The notes under the pieces were generated by a model. It saw nothing but the letters and a program-made list of their open reading frames with translations. It did not search any database and was not told the origin of the DNA. 64,000 nucleotides of DNA from Favolaschia claudopus (lineage: Eukaryota > Basidiomycota > Agaricomycetes > Agaricales > Mycenaceae), in assembly GCA_037176885.1 (NCBI GenBank), contig JAWWNJ010000128.1, forward strand, positions 558,001 through 622,000. Reading direction: 5' to 3'. Of this stretch, positions 42,230 through 53,560 are shown piece by piece (position 1 is the first letter of the stretch; each line of letters opens with the position of its first letter). The translations under genes were made by a program, and so were the position numbers.

Positions 42230-42645
42230 TGGCCCTTCGTAACTCGCAAGTCGAATCGTCTTCAAGAGTTTCCTCTTTTGGAACTGCATGTTGTTGGATT
42301 TGTGAGCCCGAAGTATAGCCGAGGCGGCTTACTCACGGCTTACGTACAGGTTCTGAAAGAAATTGGCTGTCTGAACAAGGTAAGCGTAAACCTTTTCTTT
42401 CGTCCAATTCTGACGTGATTACTCAGATGTCGACGCTCACCTACGACAATGCGTCAAACAACAATACATCCATGAAGGAGATCTGCGACGAATTGCGTGA
42501 ACTTGTGATGTCGACGGCAATCACATTCGTGTTTTACTTAATCAATTTCATGAAGACGAGTTCTTATTCGCACGTAAAGCTGCTTCCCTCATGTTATCAA
42601 TACGGATGGCTGAATCCCAAATGATTCTTCTAACCAAGAGGTGAG
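42230..42645 (+). pseudogene. hAT transposase fragment (first catalytic region)
   Basis: HVVGFVSPKYSRGGLLTAYV, QVLKEIGCLNK, a 52-nt GTAAGC...TCAG intron (about 42379-42425), then MSTLTYDNASNNNTSMKEIC. YDNASNN carries the first catalytic D of hAT transposases, and the preceding S..LLTA...VL..IG.L.K layout fits. After ELRE the frame shifts (about 42510) and the expected second and third catalytic regions and the dimerisation domain are absent. Confidence 0.55.
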
Positions 42646-42884
42646 CGATCTCTGGATCTGTCAATTTGATGTTGGCGTGCGAAATCACCAATCACTCACT
42701 GATCTCTTGCAACTCGCGGCGTATTTGCAGCGAAAACTGCATCTGGAGGCACAACGAGCACTGGTGATGGAAGTTCAATGAATTTGCTGACCCTCAGGAG
42801 GGTCGGTTGCAGTTTTTTTTTCGTTCCTTTGTATGAGGTCGTAATAATGGAATCATGACTGAGCTGAATATTCCGTTGTAAATA

Positions 42885-43098
42885 TTCCGGACGCCGAGTC
42901 ACAAGTTACATGCTCCCAAAGTCATTGGAAAGCTATATATTTGCTGAAACTTGTATCCTTCCGCTAGCATTTTGAATAAACCCTCAGTACAGAAAATGCA
43001 ATATAAAATTTGGTTCTTTGTTCTTGGGCGATTTGAGACATAAATGATGGCATCAGTGATGGGACCTATTTGGTGGTGTTTACGGGATGCGCACCATA
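42885..43098. mobile_element. Truncated copy of the TGGTGCAC MITE
   Basis: Homologous to 23470-23689 (GGACGCCGAGT, TACATGCTCCCAAAGTC, CAGTACAGAAAATGCAATAT, TTTGGTGGTGTTTA) and ends with TA at 43097-43098. The left half of the element is missing. Confidence 0.75.
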
Positions 43099-45090
43099 GT
43101 TTACAGTTTTCTCTCGTCATTTTTTCAATAACTAGCAAGGTTGAAGGCGCGGAAGAAATTGCAGATGGGTTGAGTGTTTGTAGCCTAACACCCCCGATAC
43201 TTACAATTTTCTCGCTGAAACAAGCCAGACGACTCCGCATGCCGTCAGAGCCACCAGGTGGCTTTTGGCTTCTCACCGCAAACTCTCTAATAAAAAGTGG
43301 TAGTTTTTCTCTCCGCACCGAGTGTGAATAGTCGCGTCGTCTGTCTAAATTTGTTTCGCACAATAAGCATGGATATGCTCGGCTATTCACCTCATTTTAG
43401 GTCCTAAGCTTAAAAGAGAGCAGAGCTCTATCCATCGTTGTTATGTCTGTCCTTGGAAAGTCCGTTTGGCGGAGCTCACAGCCCCACATGTCAGGCAGTG
43501 CGGCAAATAAATTACTGGGACAAGCTCTCTAGGCAGTGGATGACTCATTAGCATGCATTTCTTGTTGACGAAGTCGCTTTGGAATTTACCCACGCGAAAC
43601 TAGCCTCAACCTCGGCTGTACATGGCAAACCCGTTGTAGACAGTCTTTCGCCGCCGCCAAGGCTGCTATCTTCAACCTTGTGGTGAGTACCCTCACTTGC
43701 AAGTGGGGAGATTCACTTACAGATTCGGTGTCATGTGCCTCTGCGGGATGGAGGCTTTCCTGGAGCAGACTCTCAACCACAGAGCGCACAGCAATGCGCG
43801 GGGACTCACGCTAACAGAGGAAAGGAACTGTGCGCATAGTTCAAACACTTGCTGGGACGGCTGGCAATCGGGATAAGGGATAGCGTTGACTGAAGGCAGA
43901 TAGAGCCCTCACCTCTGAGCTAGTCATTGACAATACACCCAAGAGTGTTGTGAGCGTATCGATGTTGTGCCACTTGGTAAAAGACTCAATGACATGGGAC
44001 AAGTTTCAGCGATCGTGACCTCCGATCAGATTTGACGTGCTTCTTTGATCCCTTTGAGATGGCAATCAATGCACCCGAGTGGCAATCAATGCACTCGACA
44101 ACCATCTATCAGCGGTGCGCGTCACTTAGTCACCACCTCTTCGTGACAACGCTAATTGTGCCCGCAATTCTTACCCTGTTTTTATTTTCTCATGCAAAAC
44201 GTCTCCTTTTTTTGGCAAAAGGGATTTTCGAAATATAAATATTTGAAGGAGTTATAAATTTTCGCCCCACCCAATTTGGCACTACAGGCCAAAATCGGAT
44301 GTTTTTGGCCTCCGGAAGGTTCAATATACAGCAATATTGAGCAGTATGTCTGAATTTTCGCAGAAATTCATGGGCCCCCCCATTCCTAGACGCACATCAT
44401 GTTTTGCACGAATAAAAGCGACTGTGGTGGTGCTTGTCACACATTACTCAGTCCTTGTCTTGAGGACCATCCTCTCTTTATCTACTTTTTGACTCCAGAA
44501 TGAGAATCTTTTGGGCTTTATTTCAGTATCTGGCCAAAAGACGGCAAGCCGTAACGTGTGGGATCCGAGCGATGACAGCGGAAAAAGCCGATGTCAACCG
44601 CAAACGGGTCGGAGAAGTATCACCGAGATCCCCGAATCTCCCTCAATCTCCCGCAATATTTTCTTTCTTTACATATTTTCTTCCTTCCTTCCTTCCTTTT
44701 TTTTTTTTTTATTTTTTTTGGTACACCACCATCAGTATCGGGCCGACACTCTGAGGGTATTTCCGAAACACTATGTCCGGCCGGAATAGGGTAGATATGG
44801 GCCTCGAACACCAAATTTTCAAGCACTGGCAGCTGGGAGAACTTGGGTTTATCCAGCATTGGAAACGGCGTGTTCGGCGCGAAAATTGTGAAAAATCACC
44901 AAAAATCACCAGGAAATCGAATATTTTCGCAAAGGTCACCTATGGTGCGGGTCACTTGGTCACCACTTTCTTTGCACTAGTGCCAAATCGGCCGGAGGCC
45001 GAATTCTTTTTGAGATACCCTATTTCAGCCTGAAATTTGACTGAATGTGGTGCTTTTGGAGGGAACTTTTGACGTACCTACAGCGCGATC
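43099..45090. other. No supported gene
   Basis: GTCACTTAGTCACCACC (about 44117) and GTCACTTGGTCACCAC (about 44949) recur in direct orientation. A CTTCC microsatellite and a poly(T) run occupy about 44680-44720. Frames are short and not domain-like. Confidence 0.4.
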
Positions 45091-45456
45091 TTGGGTGTAG
45101 TGAGCACTGAGACAGGTAGCGGTAGAACCAACTTGAGAGCTTCTCCAGCTGAAATTTTTAGTAACGGGAATGAGTTGCGACATAGTAATTCACTTATCTC
45201 GCCCGACTGTGACGATGTCCATGTCAAACAACTCTGCGATGTTCAAATTTCGTTTATCCGGCAAATGCTCGATGTCCATGGTCGGTCCATGCTTATCCCG
45301 CTGTACACTGAGACGGGAATTGTGCCCCTTCGAGTTCGACGCTTCATTCTAGCGCTTGGATACCTGCAATATCTTCTGAGCTACGAGACCTCCGTCTGTA
45401 TAGCAACACGGACTGGACAGCTTCGGTTAGGCTGTCCGGCACAGCTGCCGACCTGA
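45091..45456 (+). pseudogene. LINE reverse transcriptase, C-terminal fragment
   Basis: The frame reads VQISFIRQMLDVHGRSMLIP, LYTETGIVPLRVRRFILALG and YLQYLL, matching the region after the RT domain in agaricomycete non-LTR retrotransposons (lhp.LFTETG..P...RR..L...YL.YL). The polymerase motifs lie upstream and are absent. After about 45385 the frame appears shifted. A retrotransposition remnant only. Confidence 0.5.
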
Positions 45457-45858
45457 TCTGTGTGATCGATTGACCGTTTGGGATGTCAGGACCCCGAAGC
45501 CTACCTCTCAAGCCACCATGTGCGTATCGACTTTTGAATGCATAAGTCCAGGTCACGCGTCTGCGCGTAGGAGATCCCACGCAATAGATGACTATAATGT
45601 TCAATAATTGGGCAAATTGCTCATGAATTCGACCCCCCACACAAAATCCTCGCATTGAATCCCACAGAAACCAATTTTCATCGACAACAAGTGAGTTACC
45701 AAGAGTTGACCATCACATTGGCCCCAAGCTCGGCTTGATAGAGCCCGAAGGACTCGGCTTCCAGAGACTGTGTTTCCCCGCTCTGTTACATACATTGACA
45801 CTGATTGATAAAGTTCAACTGTGAAAGTTTGACTTTCTAGTGGAGTTCCCGCGACCAA

Positions 45859-46208
45859 TAGGGTGTTTCACGGTAGGCCGATTTGGAGCCCGACTTGAGC
45901 TCCAACTTAAAAAAAGTTGGACCTCAAGTTTTTGGCCGATTTCGAAGTTGGAGTGCAAGTCGGGCTCTACCCCTCGATTTGCATCCCAACTTCGTGCCCG
46001 ATTTCGAAGTTGGGACGTCGCCAACTTCGCTTAGCCCACCGTAGCAACCCATCAAATCACCTCGGACCCAACCTGGGTCGATTTCGGGTAAAAGGGCGTT
46101 CACAGCAGCACGTCCTATTTCGGCCCCAACTTTGCTTCAAATCGGGGTGAAGTTGGGGTCGAAATAGGGCTCAAATCGGAGTAAAATAGGCTACCGTGAA
46201 ACCCCCTA
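45859..46208. mobile_element. hAT-like MITE, 350 bp
   Basis: TAGGGTGTTTCACGGTAGGC at the left and the inverted complement of TAGGGGGTTTCACGGTAGCC at the right. Internally AAGTTGG/CCAACTT and CCGATTT/AAATCGG words are frequent in both orientations. The TAGGG start fits hAT, but the 8 bases flanking the two sides do not match, so the target duplication has decayed or the boundaries are slightly off. Confidence 0.7.
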
Positions 46209-48828
46209 ATGCCAGTCCAGCGGAAATAACTTTGATTTGTTCGTCATTCAGACCTACATCTGACGGATCTGGTCTCCTGCACTTAGTATGAATTTTTGGG
46301 CGTTTGACGAACTCCGACGTCGAAATGGCGAGGTAAGATTATTGAGGATTATTGCTTGCCCTTAGACTTCTGTCAATAGAACTCACTTTCAATGCCCTGT
46401 GAGCAATACATTTTTGAGTGCCGTTAATTTTGTTTTATAACTCTATGAAGACCAACAGGATGCTCACCACCTCTTATACAGCAGCATGAACGCCGTGTCG
46501 GACGAAGAAACTCGGAGTTCAGGAGAGTAGCTGCGCCAATTACTTCCATATGGCGATTTTAATGCGGAATCCGCCGTGATCCTGTCTCGTCTGCTTAGCC
46601 CATTTCCCCTGGTGTGAGTGTCATCACATCTTTTCCCTCGGGAAGAAATTCAAACGTTATTCGAGATCGCTGATGTGGCAACACTGCGGGGCAATTTTTG
46701 AAGCCTCAAGTTGAATTTTGCGGCTGACTGGCACTGCAAAGAATCTGTTGAGGTAATGACGAGTACTGCCCTTCAACTCAAGTTTCTGAGCAGTTTATGA
46801 CCAAAATCTCGATAGCGAAACCCTAGCTCAAAGGGAATGAAGTCTTTTCTTCTCTCCGACAAGATTTTCCAACTTCGGAAACAGTGTCTGATTTGGCTGT
46901 TCAAGTTGTGGCACAGACGAAGATGTTTGACATAATCAACGCCGGACAGTAATTGCACCTTCGAATCTCAGTCCAACCGACCCAAAGAGGCGGAATTGTC
47001 AAGATCAAAGGGAACTCAGCTGAAGATGAAGCCGCCACTGTGATTCAACAATTCATGGGGTGTTCAAACGCAATAGATAACTCTGTTTGGTGGTCCTCTC
47101 AGAGGTAAAAGCGAAGTAAGGGTCATTGTTGGAGTACCAGACATCAGGTACGAGATAAATTAGAAAGAGGTGTTCATACGGCTTGCATACCCCAACCAAA
47201 GATATTTTTTATAATCAGGAGCTCAACCTCATGGTCGTAGTAACACACAGAATGTTATTTTTTCTAGGAATGGAGATAAACCAATAAAAATGAGTCCGCA
47301 TGCAAAAGTAATTAATTGCTTTGTGAGTGTCTACTATTATTGGCTAGAAATTTGCCTCGAGGTGGTTTAGGTCTTATAAATGAGGTCTGAGATCTGAGTA
47401 CTGAATGGACTTTTCCCGCGACGCGTGAGCCAGGAACGAATATTCGAAAGTTGACTTGGCCCCAAATGATGCGATCATAGGAGATTCCTACGTTTCAACT
47501 CGTTCACACTGATGCGGTTAGTAGAGCCAATTCAACAAAAGTATGAGATTGAGAAGGGAGAGGTATGTAGCTGATATTGAGAGAACAAAATAGAGTGGTT
47601 GGTATATGGAATCAAGATGGAATTCAGGTGATTTCTTGAATGTGAACAGCATAGGTGTGTCACAATGTTCAACTGGCTTGAATGAACTAGGGGATAAGAG
47701 CCGGAGCACAAAGTGAACTAACGGAATAGAAGGGCCCGGATGAAACGAGCGCCAAGTTGTGTTCTTGTTCCTTGGTTGAGCATCTCCTTATGTTAGAGGG
47801 TCTTTGGCTATCAGCATGAGGCTCCCGGAGCAAAAAAATGCCCCGGGACAAAAAAGAAAGTGTATTATATGTGTATTAAAATTTAACAATAATATATCAT
47901 GATAAAACTTAATATAATACGATAATAGTAGATACAGATACGATACGAGCCTCGGAACCATAATATAATATTGGTATAATACGATACGCAAAATTTCGTA
48001 TTAATATCATATGTGGACAGCACTAGCGCCAACAGAGGTTTGGCAGCGCGGCAGTTCGTGTTTTGCGTGTTGGGTTGCACCACTGAGGCCCTGCTTCAAG
48101 TTCGGCCGAAGCAGGCAGGTAAAAAAATCTGGTTCAACAGCAAACATGCATTCAAAAAATGATAGAGCTTACAAATACTACACCACCAAAACCGAAAGGG
48201 ACAGAAACTAAGCAAGAACACAGTGCCACGACCCCAGCGAACGAGCTAGGTGACTCCAGCGCGCTCGTGTTCGTCGATATACATTGCAATTCCTCCTCGG
48301 ATGCATTTTAGGCTTCGACTTTTGGAGTGGCAGCGGGTTACAGGACACTACCTACAGACTCCCAAACTGCCAGTATGTCGGCTTTCGCGTCTAATTTCGA
48401 TTCCGAATTAGATTTTTCGCTTGTTTCACTGCATGAGACGAATTTGTTATATATGTTACAGTACTTCTCGGTCTATATTATTCATGACCTAGCTCCAATA
48501 CGTGAGAATGATGCAGGAGTTGGATAGAACCAGAATATTTCGCATCGAACTTGGTGGTAGTTGGCGGAGAGGCTGAGCCCCATGGGCGAACAAACTGGAG
48601 GGAGCTCATGTACATACATAACAGTATATTCATCTAAGTACTTTCCGTCTTGCTGTCCAAGCGCCGGTAGAGGCCGGCCCCTTTTTCTACATTACAGCCT
48701 GAAGTTCAGATAGAGGGATGTCTCCGGGGTCCTGGCATCCCCAAAATGCCAATCCATCATGCCAATCACACATGCCGCAGTGCCGTCTCGCCTAAACCAA
48801 GCTGTCCACTCCGTGTTGCCATACGTCT
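46209..48828. other. No supported gene
   Basis: Only short frames without motifs. An AT-rich tract with ATAATATA and ATACGATA words occupies about 47875-48010. Confidence 0.4.
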
Positions 48829-49273
48829 GTGCAAAACGCGGTGATGACGGAAAAATCCACGCCGCAAGTGATCGAGGTCGACGAAGACGCCTCTGTGGCC
48901 AAATCGACGACAAAACCAGTTGAGGTTGTGGCAGGGGGTACAGCGAAACTCAAGGTCGGTGTTGCCGGTGGTTTCAAGGTCGGTGTTGCCGTTTTTGACG
49001 CCTTGTGTGGTTATAGATTAAGTTGCCTCCCCCAAAAGCCGTGGTGCAGATGCCAATAACGCTTGCGGACTACGAAGAGGTGAGCCCGGTTTTGATCAAC
49101 AATAGACTGTGCTGAGTTTTCTGCCCGTTTAGCCAAAGAACAAAGCACCAAAATCAAAGCAAGTACCCGACGTCGGTCAAAAAAAAACAGAGGAAAGCCC
49201 CTCACGCTGAGAAGGACTCCGGAGATGCGCAAACTCGGCGCACGAGCAAGCGCCTGAATCCTCAGAACTAACA
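48829..49273 (+). CDS. Hypothetical small protein, possible two to three exons
   Basis: The ATG at 48829 opens a frame with EKSTPQVIEVDEDAS and a GTAKLKVGVAGGFKVGVAVF repeat. A GTGAGC...GTTTAG interval (49080-49132) has a good donor and acceptor, and the following sequence encodes a basic, lysine-rich tail with a stop at 49231 or 49271 depending on phase. I could not settle the phase, and no family is recognised. Confidence 0.25.
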
Positions 49274-49494
49274 GGTTTTAAAGTTTGGACTTTGTCATGG
49301 ACTAGGACTTTTTCGCAGATTTTTCTTGGACTCTCTCGTAGACTTACTTACCGTAGCATGAACTAACTAGCACTGCCATCACGTATAACCCGAACTGCTG
49401 TAGAATAACCATTTTGAAGAACTACGTAGCGCCGAAAAAAAAGATTTTCCTCCGTATTTATTGTTGTTTACTCGACACGGGCAATAGCGTGTTT

Positions 49495-49870
49495 GTTATT
49501 GTTGACGCGTTTGTTGACGCGTCTCTTCCTTTCCTCCCACCACCCTGCCCGACCCCGCGCTTTCTGCAGCCTTCTACGCGTCGCATACGGCACACACTGA
49601 CTCTAGATGTCGCCCAACACCTCCCAACCGCCTTGTAGTGTCTCCTTGGCGGGCTGCTTGCCCGCTCGCAAGGCTGACGCGTCGGACGCGTCAGGTTTCG
49701 ACTGTCTTCAACGGGCGCCACCACACGCGAAAATCGGTCACCCACGCCGTTTTTTGACCCCATGACGCGTCCTGTCTTCATTTTGACGCGTCTGAGGGAG
49801 GCGAGAGGGTCAAACGTCGCGTTGTTGACGCGCTCTACCTCCCCCTCGACCGCTTGATGATCCGCGTCTG
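49495..49870. repeat. Cluster of ACGCGT (TGACGCGTC) palindromes
   Basis: Seven ACGCGT hexamers lie in about 290 bases (two at 49504-49521, one near 49576, two at 49677-49693, one near 49765, one near 49785), mostly within TGACGCGTC, plus near-matches. It may be a subterminal repeat array. The same hexamer is the fungal MBF cell-cycle box, but no gene start is visible next to it. A 200-codon minus-strand frame here is arginine-rich and not convincing. Confidence 0.65.
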
Positions 49871-52135
49871 ACGAGATCTCTCCATTCCTGAGGGTCCCAG
49901 AGCTCGCTCTCTGGCTGTCCAAGACGCGGCATCCAGTCGGTAGCCGGTCCTCATTACTCGGTCTCACGCAAAAACAACAAGCATGCACCGAGGTCGTCAA
50001 CTCGTGTACGGTCGCGTTCAATTGCGCTGACGGGTCCTTGTCTCCTAGAGATGTCCGCAACAGTTATCGTGGGGTTCAGGTCGGTGCATGTCGCGGTGCA
50101 TTTAATGGTGCGTGTACTCGTATGCTGTGTTTAGTCCAGCGATGCTAACTATTTCACGCGCAGGATATCAGACGTGGCCTGTGTTCTTGTTCTCCTCGTC
50201 ACGCTGGACCCCTGACTCGTATTTGAAGGCGACGACAACTTCCAGTTCAAGCACGAGGACCCCTCAGCCATAGGTCAATACTATCAACGACTTTCAATCA
50301 GGGCAACTGCGGTCGTCAGCCCCCGGCCGCCGCGTCTTACACTGACAATGAGGCTGCAGGATCTCGCTTCCCAATCAAATTTCCGCATCGCCGTCTCTTG
50401 CACGGTGTTTTTTTTTGCTGATTGATATGGGTATTCTTACCAACTCAAACAGCATATCGCCTTCGGCGTCAACCGGTAATGAGTGCGTTTTACCACGATT
50501 GCAAATACGCGGGTGCGTTGATCAGCAACCTCTACTTCCGGGTTTTCTCGTTGACTGACAAGCACAACAGCGTCGGACGTACAGAGGCCCTACGGCAAGT
50601 CATCCCGCTCCATGAGCGGCGGGGCCTTCACGTCGTCGAATTGATATCCAGGTAAGTGCTTAATCTGGTGCTTTTTTCTAAGTGTTACCCTAACTAGTTC
50701 ATTGCATGTTACACGCGCAAAAAATACCGAGGGAAGTTGCCGTCTGGGTGAGTGCGCCGCCATTTTTACGGGTCTACGCTCCTGACGCGATAAGATTGTG
50801 CAGCGCAGGGTTGATGCTGGAGCGGGTACGTGGGCCGCTCATTTGCAAACAGAGTCTCAAATCCGGTCCACATAGGTATAGTGCTCAGGATTCCTGCCTT
50901 CGGCTGCGAAGGATGAGCGCGGTGAGTCGCTTCGCTGTACATTTATCAGAACTGATTTATTCTCGTGACTTTTGTATAGGTTGGCTTTGTGGTTCAGTTG
51001 AAGCTTAAGGTAGGATTCTACAGGTATCGCGAACACTTCGGGCGACTGATTCGTGTATAGATCTTCGACTTGCCGCTCACAGTTGACTTCGCTGCTGCTT
51101 TCTAGTGGTTTTGATGCGGATTGAAGACTGGTCAACACGGTGATGTTCCATCATCGGCAGGTAAGTACGGGCGTCTGCTTTGTGTTTGGGTACAATGCTG
51201 ACACTTGGACTTCAGGAGTCGTGAGTTAGAGCTGGCATCGTGCGACTTGAGCTAAGTTCCCGTTAAAATGTGCCGACGATGGATGTATTCTGGAAGGCAC
51301 GCTTGTTCGTGATGCGTGCTATTCAAGGGCAGTCGAAGGTATGGTTTACTTTATCTTCGGACTTGAACCTGCTGCAAACTTGGTATCATTGTAGGTCGGT
51401 GGACACGCCATCCGGCGCTGGGAGAGTACGAGGCGCAACCATCGACTGTGTGCGATTCAAATAGGATATGTATTCATTTCCTCACATCATATGTAGCAGG
51501 AGGCTGCCGCAGCGCAGCATCATCAATGCAGTAGGTTCTTCTCGCTCGACTGGGTTGTGCTATGTCGCTTGCTAACGGGTATTTCTTTCGATAGATCGTT
51601 CGACATAAATTTGGACCTTCGAAGGTATGTAATATCTAACGTATAGTTTATACAATAGCTAACATATCGTGAACAGCACCAGCTCAGTATGCGCGTCGGT
51701 AATAAAAGGTACATTTCCGTCTGTACGAGAATCTCGCTGATTGCACCCCACTCAGATGTTGCGAAACAACGGGACGACGCGCATCATTCAAAAAGGTACA
51801 TCGTTACCTATAGGAGAATCACGCTGACTTCACTCCCACTTGAAACTTAGATTTCGTGAACAATATGTGGTTTGGTCACAGCTAAGTGCCGTTACATTGA
51901 GCGATAACTATGATTCTTAGATATGTCATAGATTCACGGAAACCATGTCTAGGTGAGTGCTGTGTGATATTGAATACTTTGACGATTCTGATATGAAGTT
52001 GGATAGGAGACGGCGCGTCGTTAACTCATGGGCGCGGTCTTAGAGGATATTTGCTCGGCCAGTGAGTGGGTAGCTTATCGAAGTTTCTTAACTGATTTCT
52101 TTTGCTAGGATTGTGAGGATTGTCAATTGTAGGGG
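49871..52135 (+). other. Possible exons, no recognisable gene
   Basis: Segment 50422-50655 gives a protein-like plus-strand translation (MSAFYHDCKYAGALISNLYF, GRTEALRQVIPLHERRGLHV) bounded by an AG acceptor near 50450 and a good GTAAGT donor at 50652. Further GTGAGT and GTAAGG donors follow downstream, but the short exons between them do not join into a readable protein. Confidence 0.25.
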
Positions 52136-52667
52136 TACTCGGTGTGACCAAAAGTAACCGGAATTTGGCTTTTTAGAGCGGAATTCCAAAACTCAAACAA
52201 CTTCAAGTGATACAGGGCTCCTCTAAATCATTTCTTCTACGACTTCCATGATATGGGCATGGCATGCAATGTTTTGTTTTGAGTTGGTGATTCAATCTTT
52301 GAAAGTGGACCAATTTGGAAATATTTCCGCTGTCTGAAGGGGAGATGCCGGAGGTTCGGGCCAGTAAGTACCTCAGAAAGGTGCTTAGTATCCCAATAGT
52401 CTATAGATCCGATATTTAAGATTGCCAGGTGTTTCCCGTTGTTCAGAGAGGGAGGCAACTCGGCACACCAATTTCCCGCCTCAAAGCATACAGAAAAAGA
52501 ATGTGTAATAATAGGACAAAGAGACCATGCAACCTTTTGCCTTCCTTGTATGCAATGGTATACACTTATACACTGCCGATGGGGTCAGTTTGCTCAGCAG
52601 TCACCCACAAAATCTGGTTGAAAACACGCAATTTCCGATTCCGGTTACTTTTGGTCACCCTAGAGTA
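52136..52667. mobile_element. MITE of the AAAAGTAACCG family, member E
   Basis: CTCGGTGTGACCAAAAGTAA at the left, inverted CTCTAGGGTGACCAAAAGTAA at the right, TA at 52136-52137 and 52666-52667. The interior is only distantly similar to copies A-C. Confidence 0.8.
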
Positions 52668-52734
52668 TAATCTATAGTACAGCTTGGTGGTGGTAGTAGT
52701 ATGCTAGATCGAATAGTAATACAAGATTTTATCG

Positions 52735-53045
52735 GCGATTGGATTGAGCGTAAGCAAAGAGTACAATGACTGTGTAGACACAGTCAAGTGGACTGTGTGA
52801 ATGCGCGCCAGACTGACTGTGAGGGTACTGCTAGGCTGGCTGTGAAGGCGCAGCTGCACTGACTGTGGGCCGCGGTCGGGCTGGCTGTGGTAGCGCAGCA
52901 GGTTGGCCGCAAAATTGGCCATAACGCAGCTGAGATGGCCGTGCGGGCACAGTCAGCCCGACCGCGGTTGCGCGGTCAGGCTGAGCCCATCCCACGGTCA
53001 AACAAGCCAGCGCTCGCGCGGCTGTTCCGGCTGTGACTTCTCCCC
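52735..53045 (-). repeat. Degenerate ACAGTCAG/ACAGCC repeat segment
   Basis: GACTGTG and GGCTGTG words recur every 20-30 bases. On the minus strand this yields a proline/alanine-rich extension of the Helitron-like frame (to 52831), which I regard as non-coding run-on. Confidence 0.5.
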
Positions 53046-53049
53046 ACAG

Positions 53050-53560
53050 TGCTGAGAGATCACAAAGATGGCAAAGCACATAAGTTGAATTATTGATCAA
53101 AGAGGAGCGATTGAACGATTCAATCCGCGGTTGGGAAGAAGTAACACGAAGTCTTTGTACTGCCTTTTCCAGCAGAGAAATATCGAGATCCGCTACAGCT
53201 TTCATGTTGACCTCAGAAGCAGGCTCAAGCTTTCCGCAAAACGAACATTCATATCGCTTCAAGGCCATATTACTTGTACTCTCTCGAAATTCTCGTATAA
53301 TCTCATCTTTTTCGGTTTGGGAAAGTATGACCGGAAAACTGCGAGCGTCAACATTGCCGCCAGCCATCTTCTGGCGTTTTCTGCCCGTGGGACCTCCTTG
53401 GGCTGCCGCTGCTTTTCTCTTGCCGGAACCGGAGCGAAGTTTCAGAATGAGCGAGGATTCCTGGAGTTCAGTAGCAGTCACAGCAACTGCAGAGGTCATG
53501 CCTGCGCGTGCCGCTTCGGATTTGAGTATCAGGCATGCCTTGGTACATCGATGATGTCCA
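53050..53560 (-). pseudogene. Helitron-like protein, N-terminal fragment
   Basis: On the minus strand a basic segment (KRKAAAAQGGPTGRKRQK) is followed by FPVILSQTEKDEIIREFRES, a C-x2-C pair in RYECSFCGKL, LDISLLEKAVQRL, a second C-x2-C in VLCHLC. Two CxxC pairs around a helical segment precede the helicase-like domain in fungal Helitron proteins (recalled pattern). The Rep and helicase domains are absent: the frame runs into repeats at 53045. Helitrons often capture or scatter such pieces. Confidence 0.45.

Noticed and set aside
49458..50060. 200-codon minus-strand arginine-rich frame
   Set aside because: Open mainly because of the repeated GACGCGTC boxes; no recognisable domain.
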